A stretch of DNA of 64,000 nucleotides, from assembly GCF_033170155.1 (NCBI RefSeq), contig NZ_CP137079.1:2108001-2172000 (forward strand), in the 5' to 3' direction. Below are positions 17,204 through 26,555 of this stretch, piece after piece; position 1 is the stretch's first letter, and every line of letters starts with the position of its first letter. The notes below the pieces were generated by a model. The model did no database searches and was not told where the DNA came from. It saw nothing but the letters and a program-made list of their open reading frames with translations. Origin of the DNA: Raineyella sp. W15-4 (GTDB taxonomy: Bacteria; Actinomycetota; Actinomycetes; Propionibacteriales; Propionibacteriaceae). Position numbers and translations under genes: made by a program.

Positions 17204-20200
17204 TCCCCATGCCCGAGACCCCGCTCCTGACGCCCGGCCCCGCCGTCGACGCGCCGGCCGGTGACCCGCTCGACCTCGCCGCGCCGCTGCCGAACGGCAC
17301 GACGCTGCTGGAGGCCAGCGCCGGCACCGGGAAGACGCACACCATCGCCTCGCTGGTCGTCCTCTCGGTCGCCCGGGGCACCCCGCTGCATTCGATCCTG
17401 CTGATCACCTTCACCCGGAAGGCGGCCCGCGAGCTGCGCTCCCGGGTGCGCTCCCGGCTGGCGGAGGCCCGCCGGGTCCTTGCCACACCGGCCGGGCCGG
17501 AGGAGGACCCGCTGTGGCAAGCGCTCCGCGCCGGTCCGCCCGGGGCCACCACCCAGCACCGCCTCGCCGAGGCCCTCGCCGACTTCGACGCCGCCACGAT
17601 CGCCACCATCCACGAGTTCGCCGGGACGATGCTCGACCGGCTCGGCCTGCTGTCCGGGCACCGCGGCGGCACCTCCCTGCTGCCGGATCACCATCCGATC
17701 GCGACCGAGGTCGCCGACGACCTCCACCTGGCACTGTTCGGCGGGCTGGCGACCCCGCCGTTCTCTCCGGAGGTGGCCCGGACCCTCGCCGCCGCCGCGG
17801 TGGCGACACCGTCCGCACCGATCGTGCCCGATCCGGCCGACGACGCCGCTACCGCGGCCCGGGTCGACTTCGCCGGCCGCGCCCGCCGGGAGGTGGAGCG
17901 CCGGCTGCGGTCCCAGGGGCGGTACACGTACGACGACCTGATCGGCCGGCTCGCCGCCGCCCTGCGCCACCCCGCCACGGCGGCGGCCACCGCGGCCCGG
18001 CTGCGCAAGGCCTATCGGGTGGTGATGGTCGACGAGTTCCAGGACACCGACCCCCGGCAGTGGGAGGTCCTGCGGACCGCCTTCCACGGGCACAGCGACC
18101 TGTTCCTGATCGGGGACCCCAAGCAGGCGATCTACGGCTTCCGCGGCGGTGATGTGCAGACCTACCTGGCCGCTGCCCAGCAGGCGGACCGGCGCCTGAC
18201 GCTGACCACCAATTGGCGCTCGGATCAGAGCGTCGTCCGCGCCGTCGAGGCGGTCCTCGGTCGCACCGCGCTCGGTGATCCCGACATCACCCTGGTGCCG
18301 GTGCGGGCCCACCACGACGGCTCGCGGCTGCGCGATCCGGTCGGGACGCCCTGCCCGGGGATGGAGCTGCGCCGGCTCTCCCGTACGTACCGCAGCATCA
18401 GTGCCCAGCGCGAGCGGATCCGACGCGATGCCGTCGCGGTGATCACCCGGCTGCTCACCGACGGCACCACCATCGACGACGGGGACCGGGCCCGGCCGGT
18501 CCGTCCCCGCGACCTCGCCGTGCTGACCCGCACCAACATCGCCGCCGAGCGGATGGCCCGGGCGCTCACCGGCCATGGCATCCCGGCGGTGCTGAACGGG
18601 GCCGACAGCGTCTTCCGGTCGCCGGCGGCTGCCGCCTGGCGCGACCTGTTGGCGACACTGCTGGATCCGCAGCCGCCCGCCGTCCACCGCCTCGCCCTGG
18701 GGCCCTTCGTCGGATGGGGACTCGAGGAGCTGATCCGCGCCGACGAGAATGACCGCTCGGTGCTGTTCATCCGGGCCCGGACCTGGGGCCGGCGGTGGCA
18801 ACGGCACGGCGTGGCGGCGGTGCTCGAGGCGGCACTCGACGAGGGGGAACTGGCCGCCGGGTCGATCACCCGGACCGGGTCGGAACGCGAGATCACCGAC
18901 CTGCGCCACATCGGGCAGCTGCTGCACGAGGCGGAGACCGACGGCCATCTCGCCCCCCGCCGGCTCCTCGCCTGGTTGGACGACGCGATGTCAACGGCCG
19001 GACGCACCACGGACGACGAGCACGCGCTGCGGCTGGAGACCGAAGCGGAGGCGATCCAGGTGTTCACCGTGCACTCCGCCAAGGGGCTGGAGTTCCCGAT
19101 CGTCCTGTTGCCCGACATGGCCGACGTCCGTCCGGCCGCGAAGGACGAGGCGGTGCCCGAGGCGTTCACGGTCCACGACCGGGCCGGCGACCGACTGGTG
19201 GACGTCGGGGGGCGGCGGGATCCGTCCTCCCGGGCCCGTCACCGGATCGCTCTGGAGGAGGACGCCGGGGAACAGCTCCGGGTGCTCTACGTCGCGATGA
19301 CCCGGGCCGCCTCCCAGGTGATCGCCTGGTGGGCACCGCACGAGAAGAACGCCCCGGCCTCCCCGCTGCAGCGGGCGCTGTTCGGCGAGCGGGCCGCCGA
19401 CGGCACGCTGCCCCGGGTGGTCCCGGTCGCCGAGGACCAGACCCCGCCGCCGCTGGCCGGGGTGCGGGTGGCGTACGTGGCCGACGACGCGGAGCCCCTC
19501 CGGGCCCCGGCCCGGCCGGAACCGGCCCCGCCGCCCCTGCTGCGCCGGTTCGACCGCCCGCTCGACACCGGCTGGCGTCGGACCTCCTACACCGGCCTGA
19601 CCGCGGCCCAGCACGACCAGGTCTCCGAGGCGGCGCTGTTCGACGGTCAGCGGGCCGACGACGAGCCCGCCCTGGACGGGCCGTCCCTCGGGCCGGACGC
19701 CGGCGGGCCCGGGTCCGGAGCGACCGATCCGGCGGCGGGCCGGACCTCCCCGTGGGGCCTGTTGCCGGCCGGAACGCGGTTCGGCACCTTGGTCCACGCG
19801 GTGCTCGAGGCCTGGGACCCGTCCGGGCCGCCGTTCGAGCAGCTCGTCGACGCCGCCGTGGCGGGCTCCCCGCTGGACGGGCTGGACCCGCCGGTGCTCG
19901 CCGCCGCCCTGAGGGCGGCGACCGGTACGCCGCTCGGTGCGGACCTGGCCGGGACCACCCTGGCCGACATCGCGCTCGGCGACCGGCTCAGCGAGCTCGA
20001 CTTCGAGCTGCCGCTCGGCGGCGGTGACCGGCCCGGGGAGGCCTCCCTGCTCGCCGACATCGCCGACGCCCTGGACCGTCACCTGCCGGCGGACGACCCG
20101 CTGGTCGGCTATCCGGCGCAGCTGCGGGCCCCCGGGCTGGGCGACCAGACGCTGCGCGGGTTCCTCACCGGCAGCATCGACGCCGTGCTGCGGGTCGGTG

Positions 20201-20568
20201 GCGCCACGCCGCGGTTCGTGGTGGTGGACTACAAGACCAACTGGCTGGGCGGGTCACCCACCGACGGCGCGCTGCGGCTGGCGCCGTACGCCCCGGCGGC
20301 GCTGGCCGGGGCGATGACGGCCGCGCACTATCCGCTGCAGGCGCTGCTCTACTCGGTCGCCCTGCACCGGTTCCTCAGCTGGCGGCTGCCCGGCTACCGT
20401 CCCGAGGAGCAGCTGGGCGGGATCCGCTACCTCTTCCTGCGCGGCATGGTCGGCCCGGACACGCCGGTGGCCGGCGAGGTGCCGTACGGAGTGTTCGCCT
20501 GGCGACCGCCGGCCCCGCTGGTCGTCGAGATCGCCGACCTGATCACCGACGGGAGGCCACGGCCATGA
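17200..20568 (+). CDS. recB: Exodeoxyribonuclease V subunit beta, RecB
   Basis: A 1122-residue 3'-5' helicase plus nuclease. Walker A LLEASAGTGKT ends near residue 46. It is followed by LLITFTRKAARELRSRV (motif Ia), MVDEFQDTDPRQW (motif II), IGDPKQAIYGFRGGDV (motif III), FTVHSAKGLEFPIVLLPD (motif V) and RVLYVAMTRAASQV (motif VI). The C-terminal RecB-type nuclease domain shows GTLVHAVLEAW and the catalytic FVVVDYKTNWLG. A Pro/Ala/Gly-rich tether of about 130 residues links motor and nuclease. It starts at ATG 17200 inside the recC stop, with AGGAGG at 17181-17186. With RecC and RecD it resects double-strand breaks. Confidence 0.95.
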   Translation: MIPMPETPLLTPGPAVDAPAGDPLDLAAPLPNGTTLLEASAGTGKTHTIASLVVLSVARGTPLHSILLITFTRKAARELRSRVRSRLAEARRVLATPAGPEEDPLWQALRAGPPGATTQHRLAEALADFDAATIATIHEFAGTMLDRLGLLSGHRGGTSLLPDHHPIATEVADDLHLALFGGLATPPFSPEVARTLAAAAVATPSAPIVPDPADDAATAARVDFAGRARREVERRLRSQGRYTYDDLIGRLAAALRHPATAAATAARLRKAYRVVMVDEFQDTDPRQWEVLRTAFHGHSDLFLIGDPKQAIYGFRGGDVQTYLAAAQQADRRLTLTTNWRSDQSVVRAVEAVLGRTALGDPDITLVPVRAHHDGSRLRDPVGTPCPGMELRRLSRTYRSISAQRERIRRDAVAVITRLLTDGTTIDDGDRARPVRPRDLAVLTRTNIAAERMARALTGHGIPAVLNGADSVFRSPAAAAWRDLLATLLDPQPPAVHRLALGPFVGWGLEELIRADENDRSVLFIRARTWGRRWQRHGVAAVLEAALDEGELAAGSITRTGSEREITDLRHIGQLLHEAETDGHLAPRRLLAWLDDAMSTAGRTTDDEHALRLETEAEAIQVFTVHSAKGLEFPIVLLPDMADVRPAAKDEAVPEAFTVHDRAGDRLVDVGGRRDPSSRARHRIALEEDAGEQLRVLYVAMTRAASQVIAWWAPHEKNAPASPLQRALFGERAADGTLPRVVPVAEDQTPPPLAGVRVAYVADDAEPLRAPARPEPAPPPLLRRFDRPLDTGWRRTSYTGLTAAQHDQVSEAALFDGQRADDEPALDGPSLGPDAGGPGSGATDPAAGRTSPWGLLPAGTRFGTLVHAVLEAWDPSGPPFEQLVDAAVAGSPLDGLDPPVLAAALRAATGTPLGADLAGTTLADIALGDRLSELDFELPLGGGDRPGEASLLADIADALDRHLPADDPLVGYPAQLRAPGLGDQTLRGFLTGSIDAVLRVGGATPRFVVVDYKTNWLGGSPTDGALRLAPYAPAALAGAMTAAHYPLQALLYSVALHRFLSWRLPGYRPEEQLGGIRYLFLRGMVGPDTPVAGEVPYGVFAWRPPAPLVVEIADLITDGRPRP

Positions 20569-22463
20569 CGAGCGTTGCCGGATCCACCAGCGTGATCGGG
20601 ACCGGGCCGGTCGCCGCCTTCGACGAGGCCGGCGTGTTCGGCTTCGCCGATGTGCAGGCCGCCCAACAGCTGGCCTTCCTCGGCGGGGCGACCGACCCCC
20701 GGGTACCGCTGGCCATCGCCCTGGCGATCCGGGCGGTGCGCGCCGGGTCGGTGTGCATCGACCTGGCCGGCGTCCGGGAGGCGATCTTCGAGAGCGACGA
20801 GAACGCGGTCGATGTCTCCGCCCTGGACTGGCCGGAGCTGGCCGACTGGCTGGCCTGCCTGCGGGACAGCCCGCTGGTCAGCGTCGGCGTGGACGGGCCG
20901 CCGGGGCGACCGTTGCGGCTGGTGGGCTCGCTGCTCTATCTGGATCGCTACTGGCGCGACGAGCAGTTGGTCCGTGCCGATGTGGACATCCGCCGCAGCA
21001 CCCCGCTGGTCGGGGCGGACCGGGACCGGATCGCCGCGACCCTGCGGGCGGTGTTCCCCCGGGTGGAGGGCCCCGGGGGCCTGGCCCCCGGGGAGCCGGA
21101 TCAGCAACGGGCGGCGGCCGCGACGACCGTGGCGACCCGCCTGTGCGTGCTGCAGGGCGGCCCCGGCACGGGCAAGACCGCGACCATCGCCCGGATCCTG
21201 GTGGTCCTCGCGACCCTGGAGCCGGACCTGCACATCGGGTTGGCCGCGCCCACCGGCAAGGCGGCCGCCCGGATGGGTGAGGCGATCAAGGACGCGTTGG
21301 CCTCGATCGGTGACGCCGACCCGGCGGTGGTACGGCGGCTCGGCCGGCTGCACGCCACCACGGTGCACGGGCTGCTGGGCTGGCGGCGGGACAGCACGAC
21401 GCGTTTCGCGCACGACCGCACCCGGCCCCTGCCGTACGACCTGATCGTGGTCGACGAGATGTCGATGGTGTCGCTGTCGCTGATGGCCCGGCTGCTCGAG
21501 GCGACCCGCCCGGACGCCCGGCTGCTGCTCGTCGGCGACCCCGACCAGCTCGCCTCGGTGGAGGCCGGCGCGGTGTTCTCCGACATCGGTGCCCTGGTCC
21601 GGGCCCAGGACCCGGCCGGCCGCGCCACGACGGCGACCCGGGAGTTGCTCGGCCGGCTGGTCGACCCGGTCGACCGTCCGGCGCTGGCCCGTCCGGGACT
21701 GGTCCGGCTCGGCCACACCTGGCGGTTCCAGGGCCGGATCGCCGACCTGGCCCGAGCGATCCGGGACGGCGATCCCAGGCGTGTCGACGCCCTGATCGAC
21801 GGGCTGGGACCGGGCGACAACGTCACCTTCACCCCGGTCTCCCGCGGCCCGGCCGACCCGGCGTACGCCACCCTCCACGACCGGATGCTGGCCTGGGGGT
21901 CGGAGCTGGAACGCCGGGCCGAGCAGGGCGACGCCGAGGGTGCGCTCGCGGTGTTGGACCAGCATCGTCTGCTCTGCGCCCATCGCCGTGGACCGGCGGG
22001 GGTGGCCACCTGGAACCGGATCGCCCGCAGCTGGCTGGAACGTTCCGGGGAGGAGGCGACGGCGATCGGCGAGCCGCTCCTGGTGACCCGCCGGGACACG
22101 GCGCTGCAGGTCTTCAACGGGGACGTCGGGGCGGTGGTCCGCACGCCGGCCGGCCGGCGGCTCGCCCTGGCCGACCTGCACGAGCGGAGCGTACGGTTCC
22201 TCGCCCCGGTGCAGCTCACCGGGCTGGTCCCGATGTACGCCAGCACCATTCACAAGGCGCAGGGCAGCCAGTTCCGTGAGGTGTCGGTGGTCCTCCCCGA
22301 CCAGGGGTCGGCGCTGCTCACCCGGGAGCTGCTCTACACGGCGATCACCCGGGCGTCCGGCGCAGTCCATCTCTACGGCACCCGCGCCGCCCTGCGGGAG
22401 GCAGTCTCCCGGCGGGCCAATCGCGCGTCCGGACTGGCCGGCGACCGGGACGACCCGGAGTAG
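20565..22463 (+). CDS. recD: Exodeoxyribonuclease V subunit alpha, RecD
   Basis: A 632-residue 5'-3' helicase subunit. Walker A LQGGPGTGKTATIARIL is near residue 200, APTGKAAARMGEAI is motif Ia, IVVDEMSMVSL is motif II, LLVGDPDQLASVEAGAVF is motif III, and the C-terminal UvrD-like segment has TIHKAQGSQFREVSVVLP and LLYTAITRASGAVHLYG. The N-terminal about 100 residues (the RecC-contacting region) are family-typical in size. The start ATG overlaps the recB stop by 4 bp. It ends 14 bp before the convergent nudC stop, with no hairpin between them. Confidence 0.95.
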   Translation: MTSVAGSTSVIGTGPVAAFDEAGVFGFADVQAAQQLAFLGGATDPRVPLAIALAIRAVRAGSVCIDLAGVREAIFESDENAVDVSALDWPELADWLACLRDSPLVSVGVDGPPGRPLRLVGSLLYLDRYWRDEQLVRADVDIRRSTPLVGADRDRIAATLRAVFPRVEGPGGLAPGEPDQQRAAAATTVATRLCVLQGGPGTGKTATIARILVVLATLEPDLHIGLAAPTGKAAARMGEAIKDALASIGDADPAVVRRLGRLHATTVHGLLGWRRDSTTRFAHDRTRPLPYDLIVVDEMSMVSLSLMARLLEATRPDARLLLVGDPDQLASVEAGAVFSDIGALVRAQDPAGRATTATRELLGRLVDPVDRPALARPGLVRLGHTWRFQGRIADLARAIRDGDPRRVDALIDGLGPGDNVTFTPVSRGPADPAYATLHDRMLAWGSELERRAEQGDAEGALAVLDQHRLLCAHRRGPAGVATWNRIARSWLERSGEEATAIGEPLLVTRRDTALQVFNGDVGAVVRTPAGRRLALADLHERSVRFLAPVQLTGLVPMYASTIHKAQGSQFREVSVVLPDQGSALLTRELLYTAITRASGAVHLYGTRAALREAVSRRANRASGLAGDRDDPE

Positions 22464-22477
22464 CGGGACCGAGCCGC

Positions 22478-23365
22478 TCAGGCCGGGACGCGTTCCAGCG
22501 GTCCCTGCCCGTCCTCGCCGAGCCAGTCCTCGATCAGCCGGCGGGCGATCGAGGAGCGCGGCGGCAGCACCAGGCTGCCATCGGCCCATCCGGCGCGGAC
22601 GTCCGCCCGGCCGAACCACCGGCCCCAGGCCAGTTCCTCGGCGTCGACGGTGATCCGGGTGGTCACCGCGGCAGCCCGGAAGCCCAGCATCAGGGACCGG
22701 GGATAGGGCCAGGGCTGGCTGGCGACATAGCACAGGTCGCCCAGCCGGATCCCCGATTCTTCGAGGATCTCCCGGTGGATCGCCTGTTCCAGGGATTCCC
22801 CGGTCTCGACGAAGCCCGCCAGCACCGACACCCGGCCGGCCGCCCAGACCGGCTGGTGGGCCAGCAGGATCTCGTCGGCGGCGTTCGTCACCGCGACGAT
22901 GACGGCCGGGTCGGTGCGCGGCCAGGTGTCCCGGCCGCACTCCGGGCAGTGCCGCATCAGGCCCGCGCGGCGCGGGTCGGTGAGGGCGCCGCAGGCGGTG
23001 CAGCGGGGCTCGATCCGATGCCAGTTGGCGAGCGAGGTGGCGCAGAAGGCGACGTCGGCCTGGTCCTCGGCGAGCCGGTGACCGATCTCGCGGACGGTTG
23101 CCGTCTCGCCCGTCACCTCGTCGACGACCCGGCAGAAGACCGGTCGGCCGGCGGCCACGCCGAGCAGGTGCGTCGTCGCGGGGTCCAGGTCTCCTGCGGT
23201 CGGCGCGAAGCGCAGTGCGGGGCCCGGTCCGACGGGCAGTCGGCCGCCCGGGCCGACCGGCAGCAGCACCGCGTCCGGTGATCGCCACTGCTGTTCCACC
23301 CACCCGGCGTCGTCCCGGTGCTCCTCGCTGCGGTCCAGGATGCTCGCGGCTGACCAGTCGATCAC
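22478..23365 (-). CDS. nudC: NAD(+) diphosphatase / NADH pyrophosphatase NudC
   Basis: A 295-residue Nudix hydrolase. The zinc ribbon is CTACG...HCPECG (about residues 120-142). The Nudix box GESLEQAIHREILEESGI follows GFVET near residue 185, and the NudC-specific SQPWPYPRSLMLGF comes after it. The enzyme cleaves NADH or NAD to NMN and AMP, and NudC enzymes also remove NAD caps from RNA. The start GTG 23365 (VIDWSAASIL) was chosen because longer frames enter adnB. It lies 10 bp after adnB on the same strand, the nudC-adnB-adnA order known from M. tuberculosis (Rv3199c, Rv3201c, Rv3202c), without the channel gene found between them there. Confidence 0.94.
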   Translation of the reverse strand: MIDWSAASILDRSEEHRDDAGWVEQQWRSPDAVLLPVGPGGRLPVGPGPALRFAPTAGDLDPATTHLLGVAAGRPVFCRVVDEVTGETATVREIGHRLAEDQADVAFCATSLANWHRIEPRCTACGALTDPRRAGLMRHCPECGRDTWPRTDPAVIVAVTNAADEILLAHQPVWAAGRVSVLAGFVETGESLEQAIHREILEESGIRLGDLCYVASQPWPYPRSLMLGFRAAAVTTRITVDAEELAWGRWFGRADVRAGWADGSLVLPPRSSIARRLIEDWLGEDGQGPLERVPA

Positions 23366-23375
23366 GGCGCCCAGC

Positions 23376-26300
23376 CTAATCCCGGCCCAGGACGGCGGTG
23401 AGCCGGGACACGTCGGCGACCAGTTCGTCGACGACCGGGAGGTCCTCGACGAGGTCGAACCGGTCGTGGCGGACGTAGTAGAAGCCGGCGGCGACCCGGT
23501 CCACCCCGACCCCGTACGCCCACGCCGCCGCCAGCCGGTAGAGGGCCAGCTGCAACGGGTCGGCCGCCCCGCCGCGGTGGGTCTTCCAGTCGACCACCAG
23601 GTAGTCGGTGCCCGCCCCGGCCGGCTGCCGGTAGACGGCGTCGATCCGGCCGCGCACCAGCCGTCCGCCGAGGGAAAGGCCGAACGGCAGCTCGAGAGCC
23701 AGCGGCTGGCGGTCGGCGAACCGGCCCGCCTCGAACGCCCGGCACAGCAGCTCGAACTCGGCCAGCATCGTGTCGTCGGCGGCCGACCGCTGCCGCCCGA
23801 CGGCGATCCCCTCCTCCCCCTCGAGCCCTTCCTCGAAGCGGACGTCGAGCGTGCCCTGGTGGCGGAACCGGTCCTCCACCCAGGCATGGAACCGGGTGCC
23901 CAGGGTCGCCCGCCGCGACGGCTGGACGGGCATCGGGCGGCGCACCTGCGCGCGCAGCGCCTCCGGGTCGGCGATGCCCCGGACGATCTCGGTCACCGAG
24001 AGCCGGCCGGGCCGCTCGACGTCGGCCGGGGAGCGGCGGGCCCGCAGCCGGGCGATGATCCGGTCGCTCTCCGCACGCCAGCGGGCCGCCCGGGCAGCGC
24101 TGTCGGCGTCCGTTGCCGGCACCGGCCGGCCACCGCCGGCGAGGGTGGCCCGCCACCGGTCCACCGCCACGGCGAGCTCGCGGCTGGCCTCCAGGTCGAC
24201 GCCGCCGGGCCCGATGCCGGGCCCGGGCCCGACGCCGGGCCCGGACGGGAGGGTGTCCTCCCGTGCCCGCTCGGCATACGGGTTGGCCGTCTTCGCCCCC
24301 TCCGGCACCTCCTCGGGCTGTCCCAGCACGGTCCGGGCGGCGCGGAGGAACGGCGATTCGCGTCGCTCGCCCACGGTGTCCGGGTGCCAGTGATGGCCGG
24401 AGACATGCAGCCGGTGCCGGGCCCGGGAGACCGCAACGTAGCCGAGGCGTCGCTCCCCGTCACGGGCGAGGTCCTTGAGCTCGTCGCGCCACTGCTGCAG
24501 GCCTTTCCGGGTCACCTCCACCGGGTGGGGCAGGCCGTCGGCGTCCCCACGCAGCTCGAACGGCAGCACCTGCGCCGACCGGGTCCAGTCGGCCGGTGTC
24601 GGGGTGCTGGGGAAGACCCCGTCGACCACGGCGGGCAGCAGGACCACGTCCCACTCCAGACCCTTCGAGGCGTGCACGGTCAACAGGGTGACCGCGTCCC
24701 GGGCGGGCGGCGGGGCCTGTTCGATGCCCCGCCCGACCCGGATCTCGGCGTCGAACCAGGCCAGCAGGCCGGCCAGCCCGGCGGCGGCGCGCCGCGAGCC
24801 GTACTCCTCGACGGCCTCGATCAGGGCGTCCAGCTGACGGGCACCGTCCGGCCCCCGGTCCGCCAGCAGTTCCGGGACGATCCCGGTGGCACGGACCACC
24901 CGGGCGACCAGTTCACCGATCGGGTCCCCGGCGTGACGGCGCAGCCGTGCCAGCTCCACAGAGAGGGCCGAGACCCGTTCCCGGGCCTCGGCGGACAGCT
25001 CCCCGGGGCCCGGATCGTCCACTGCATCCAGCAGGCAGAGGTCCTCTCCCTCACCGGCCAGCAGGCGGGCGCGGTGCGCCAGCGCGGCCAGGTCACGGTG
25101 GCCGAGACGCCAGCGGGGCCCGGCGAGCACGGTCACCGCGGATCGGTTGTCGGTCACGTCGTGGAGCAGCCGGAGGACGGCGATCACCTGGGCGCATTCG
25201 GGCAGCTCCAGCAGGCCCCCCAGCCCGACCAGCGCCGCCGGGACGCCGGCGTCGTCCAGGACCCGGTGCAGGACGGCGAGATCCGCCCGGCGCCGTCCCA
25301 GCACGGCGATGTCGGCCCAGGCGACCCCCCGCTGGTGCTCCTCGAGGAGGGTCCGGACGACGTGGTCCAGCTCGTCGTCCCAACTGAGCGCCCGGTGCAC
25401 GGTGACCTCACCGGGCTCGGCCCGGTCCGGGCCGACCAGGGCCTCGGGGCAGGCAGGCCCGCCCGCGGCGCGCAGCGGCGCGGAGACCTCGTTGGCGACT
25501 GCCAGGATCGCGGTGCCCGAGCGGCGGTTCGTCCGCAGGGTGAACCGCCGCGCCGGCGCGCCGTCGGTGGCCGGGAACCGGGTGGGGAACCCGGCGATGG
25601 TGCCGACGGCCGCCCCCCGCCACTCGTAGATCGCCTGCAGCGGATCGCCGACGGCGGTCACCGGGAATCCCCGCCCGGAGGCCGGGTCGGGCCCGGAGAA
25701 CAGGCCGGCGAGCATGCTGGTCTGGGCGGCGGAGGTGTCCTGGTACTCGTCCAGCAGCACCACCCGGAACTCCTCGCGCAATCGCCGGCCGACCCCCGCG
25801 ACCTCGGTCGCCAGCCGGGCCGCCAGGGCCGTCCGGTCGGCGAACTCGACCACCCCCTCGCGGGCCTTGGCCGCCCACAGGTCGCCGACGAAGCCGACCA
25901 GCTCCCGTCGGGTCCGGTCCACCCCGAGCGCGTCCGTCACGTCCTTGTACGGCCTGCCCCGGTACTGCGGCGCCGCCTCGAGCTCGGCCCGGAAGGTCCG
26001 GCACTGGTCGAGCAGCTGCTCGGTCGACACCCCGTTGGCCAGCATCTCCCCGCTCAGCGCCACCACCCGTTCGACGACGGTGGCCACCGACAGCTCGGCG
26101 AGTCCGGGGGCCGCGATCCGGCCGCCGGCGACCACCCGGTCGGCCAGGGCATGGAGCTCGGCGTCGTCGACGAGGCGCAGGTCGCCCTCCACCCCGAGTC
26201 GGGGCCCGTGCTCGGCGGACAGCATCCCGGCGAAGGAGTCGTACGTCGCCACCGTCGCCCCGGCGGACTCCTCGGCCGTCCCGAGCAGGCCGGCGCCGTC

Positions 26301-26555
26301 CAGCGAGACCCGGATGCGGGTCGCCAGTTCCCGCGCGGCCCGCCGGGTGAAGGTCAGTCCCAGCACCTGGTCGGGCCGGACCAGTCCGGAGGCGACCAGC
26401 CAGACCACCCGCGCCGCCATCACCGTCGTCTTGCCGGTGCCGGCCCCGGCGATGATCACGCCGGGTTCCAGGGGTGCCATGATCGCGGCGAGTTGCTCGT
26501 CGGAGAACGGGATCCCGACCAGCCGGCACAGCGTCGGACCGTCGACCGCCGTCAT
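23376..26555 (-). CDS. adnB: AdnB-type helicase-nuclease subunit (UvrD-like motor plus RecB-like nuclease)
   Basis: A 1059-residue protein. Walker A IIAGAGTGKTT is at about 35-44, LTFTRRAARELATRI is motif Ia, VVLLDEYQDTS is motif II, VGDPLQAIYEWRGA is motif III, LLTVHASKGLEWDVVLLP is motif V and LGYVAVSRARHRLHVSG is motif VI. The C-terminal PD-(D/E)XK domain has GTRFHAWVEDRF and YLVVDWKTHRGG. All motor motifs look intact. In mycobacteria AdnB pairs with AdnA in a two-motor, two-nuclease resection enzyme. I chose ATG 26555, which touches the adnA stop (TGATG) and follows GGGGGA; an ATG at 26579 inside adnA would add eight residues. A short Gly/Pro repeat (GPGVGPGPGIGPGG) links the motor and nuclease halves. 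Confidence 0.87.
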   Translation of the reverse strand: MTAVDGPTLCRLVGIPFSDEQLAAIMAPLEPGVIIAGAGTGKTTVMAARVVWLVASGLVRPDQVLGLTFTRRAARELATRIRVSLDGAGLLGTAEESAGATVATYDSFAGMLSAEHGPRLGVEGDLRLVDDAELHALADRVVAGGRIAAPGLAELSVATVVERVVALSGEMLANGVSTEQLLDQCRTFRAELEAAPQYRGRPYKDVTDALGVDRTRRELVGFVGDLWAAKAREGVVEFADRTALAARLATEVAGVGRRLREEFRVVLLDEYQDTSAAQTSMLAGLFSGPDPASGRGFPVTAVGDPLQAIYEWRGAAVGTIAGFPTRFPATDGAPARRFTLRTNRRSGTAILAVANEVSAPLRAAGGPACPEALVGPDRAEPGEVTVHRALSWDDELDHVVRTLLEEHQRGVAWADIAVLGRRRADLAVLHRVLDDAGVPAALVGLGGLLELPECAQVIAVLRLLHDVTDNRSAVTVLAGPRWRLGHRDLAALAHRARLLAGEGEDLCLLDAVDDPGPGELSAEARERVSALSVELARLRRHAGDPIGELVARVVRATGIVPELLADRGPDGARQLDALIEAVEEYGSRRAAAGLAGLLAWFDAEIRVGRGIEQAPPPARDAVTLLTVHASKGLEWDVVLLPAVVDGVFPSTPTPADWTRSAQVLPFELRGDADGLPHPVEVTRKGLQQWRDELKDLARDGERRLGYVAVSRARHRLHVSGHHWHPDTVGERRESPFLRAARTVLGQPEEVPEGAKTANPYAERAREDTLPSGPGVGPGPGIGPGGVDLEASRELAVAVDRWRATLAGGGRPVPATDADSAARAARWRAESDRIIARLRARRSPADVERPGRLSVTEIVRGIADPEALRAQVRRPMPVQPSRRATLGTRFHAWVEDRFRHQGTLDVRFEEGLEGEEGIAVGRQRSAADDTMLAEFELLCRAFEAGRFADRQPLALELPFGLSLGGRLVRGRIDAVYRQPAGAGTDYLVVDWKTHRGGAADPLQLALYRLAAAWAYGVGVDRVAAGFYYVRHDRFDLVEDLPVVDELVADVSRLTAVLGRD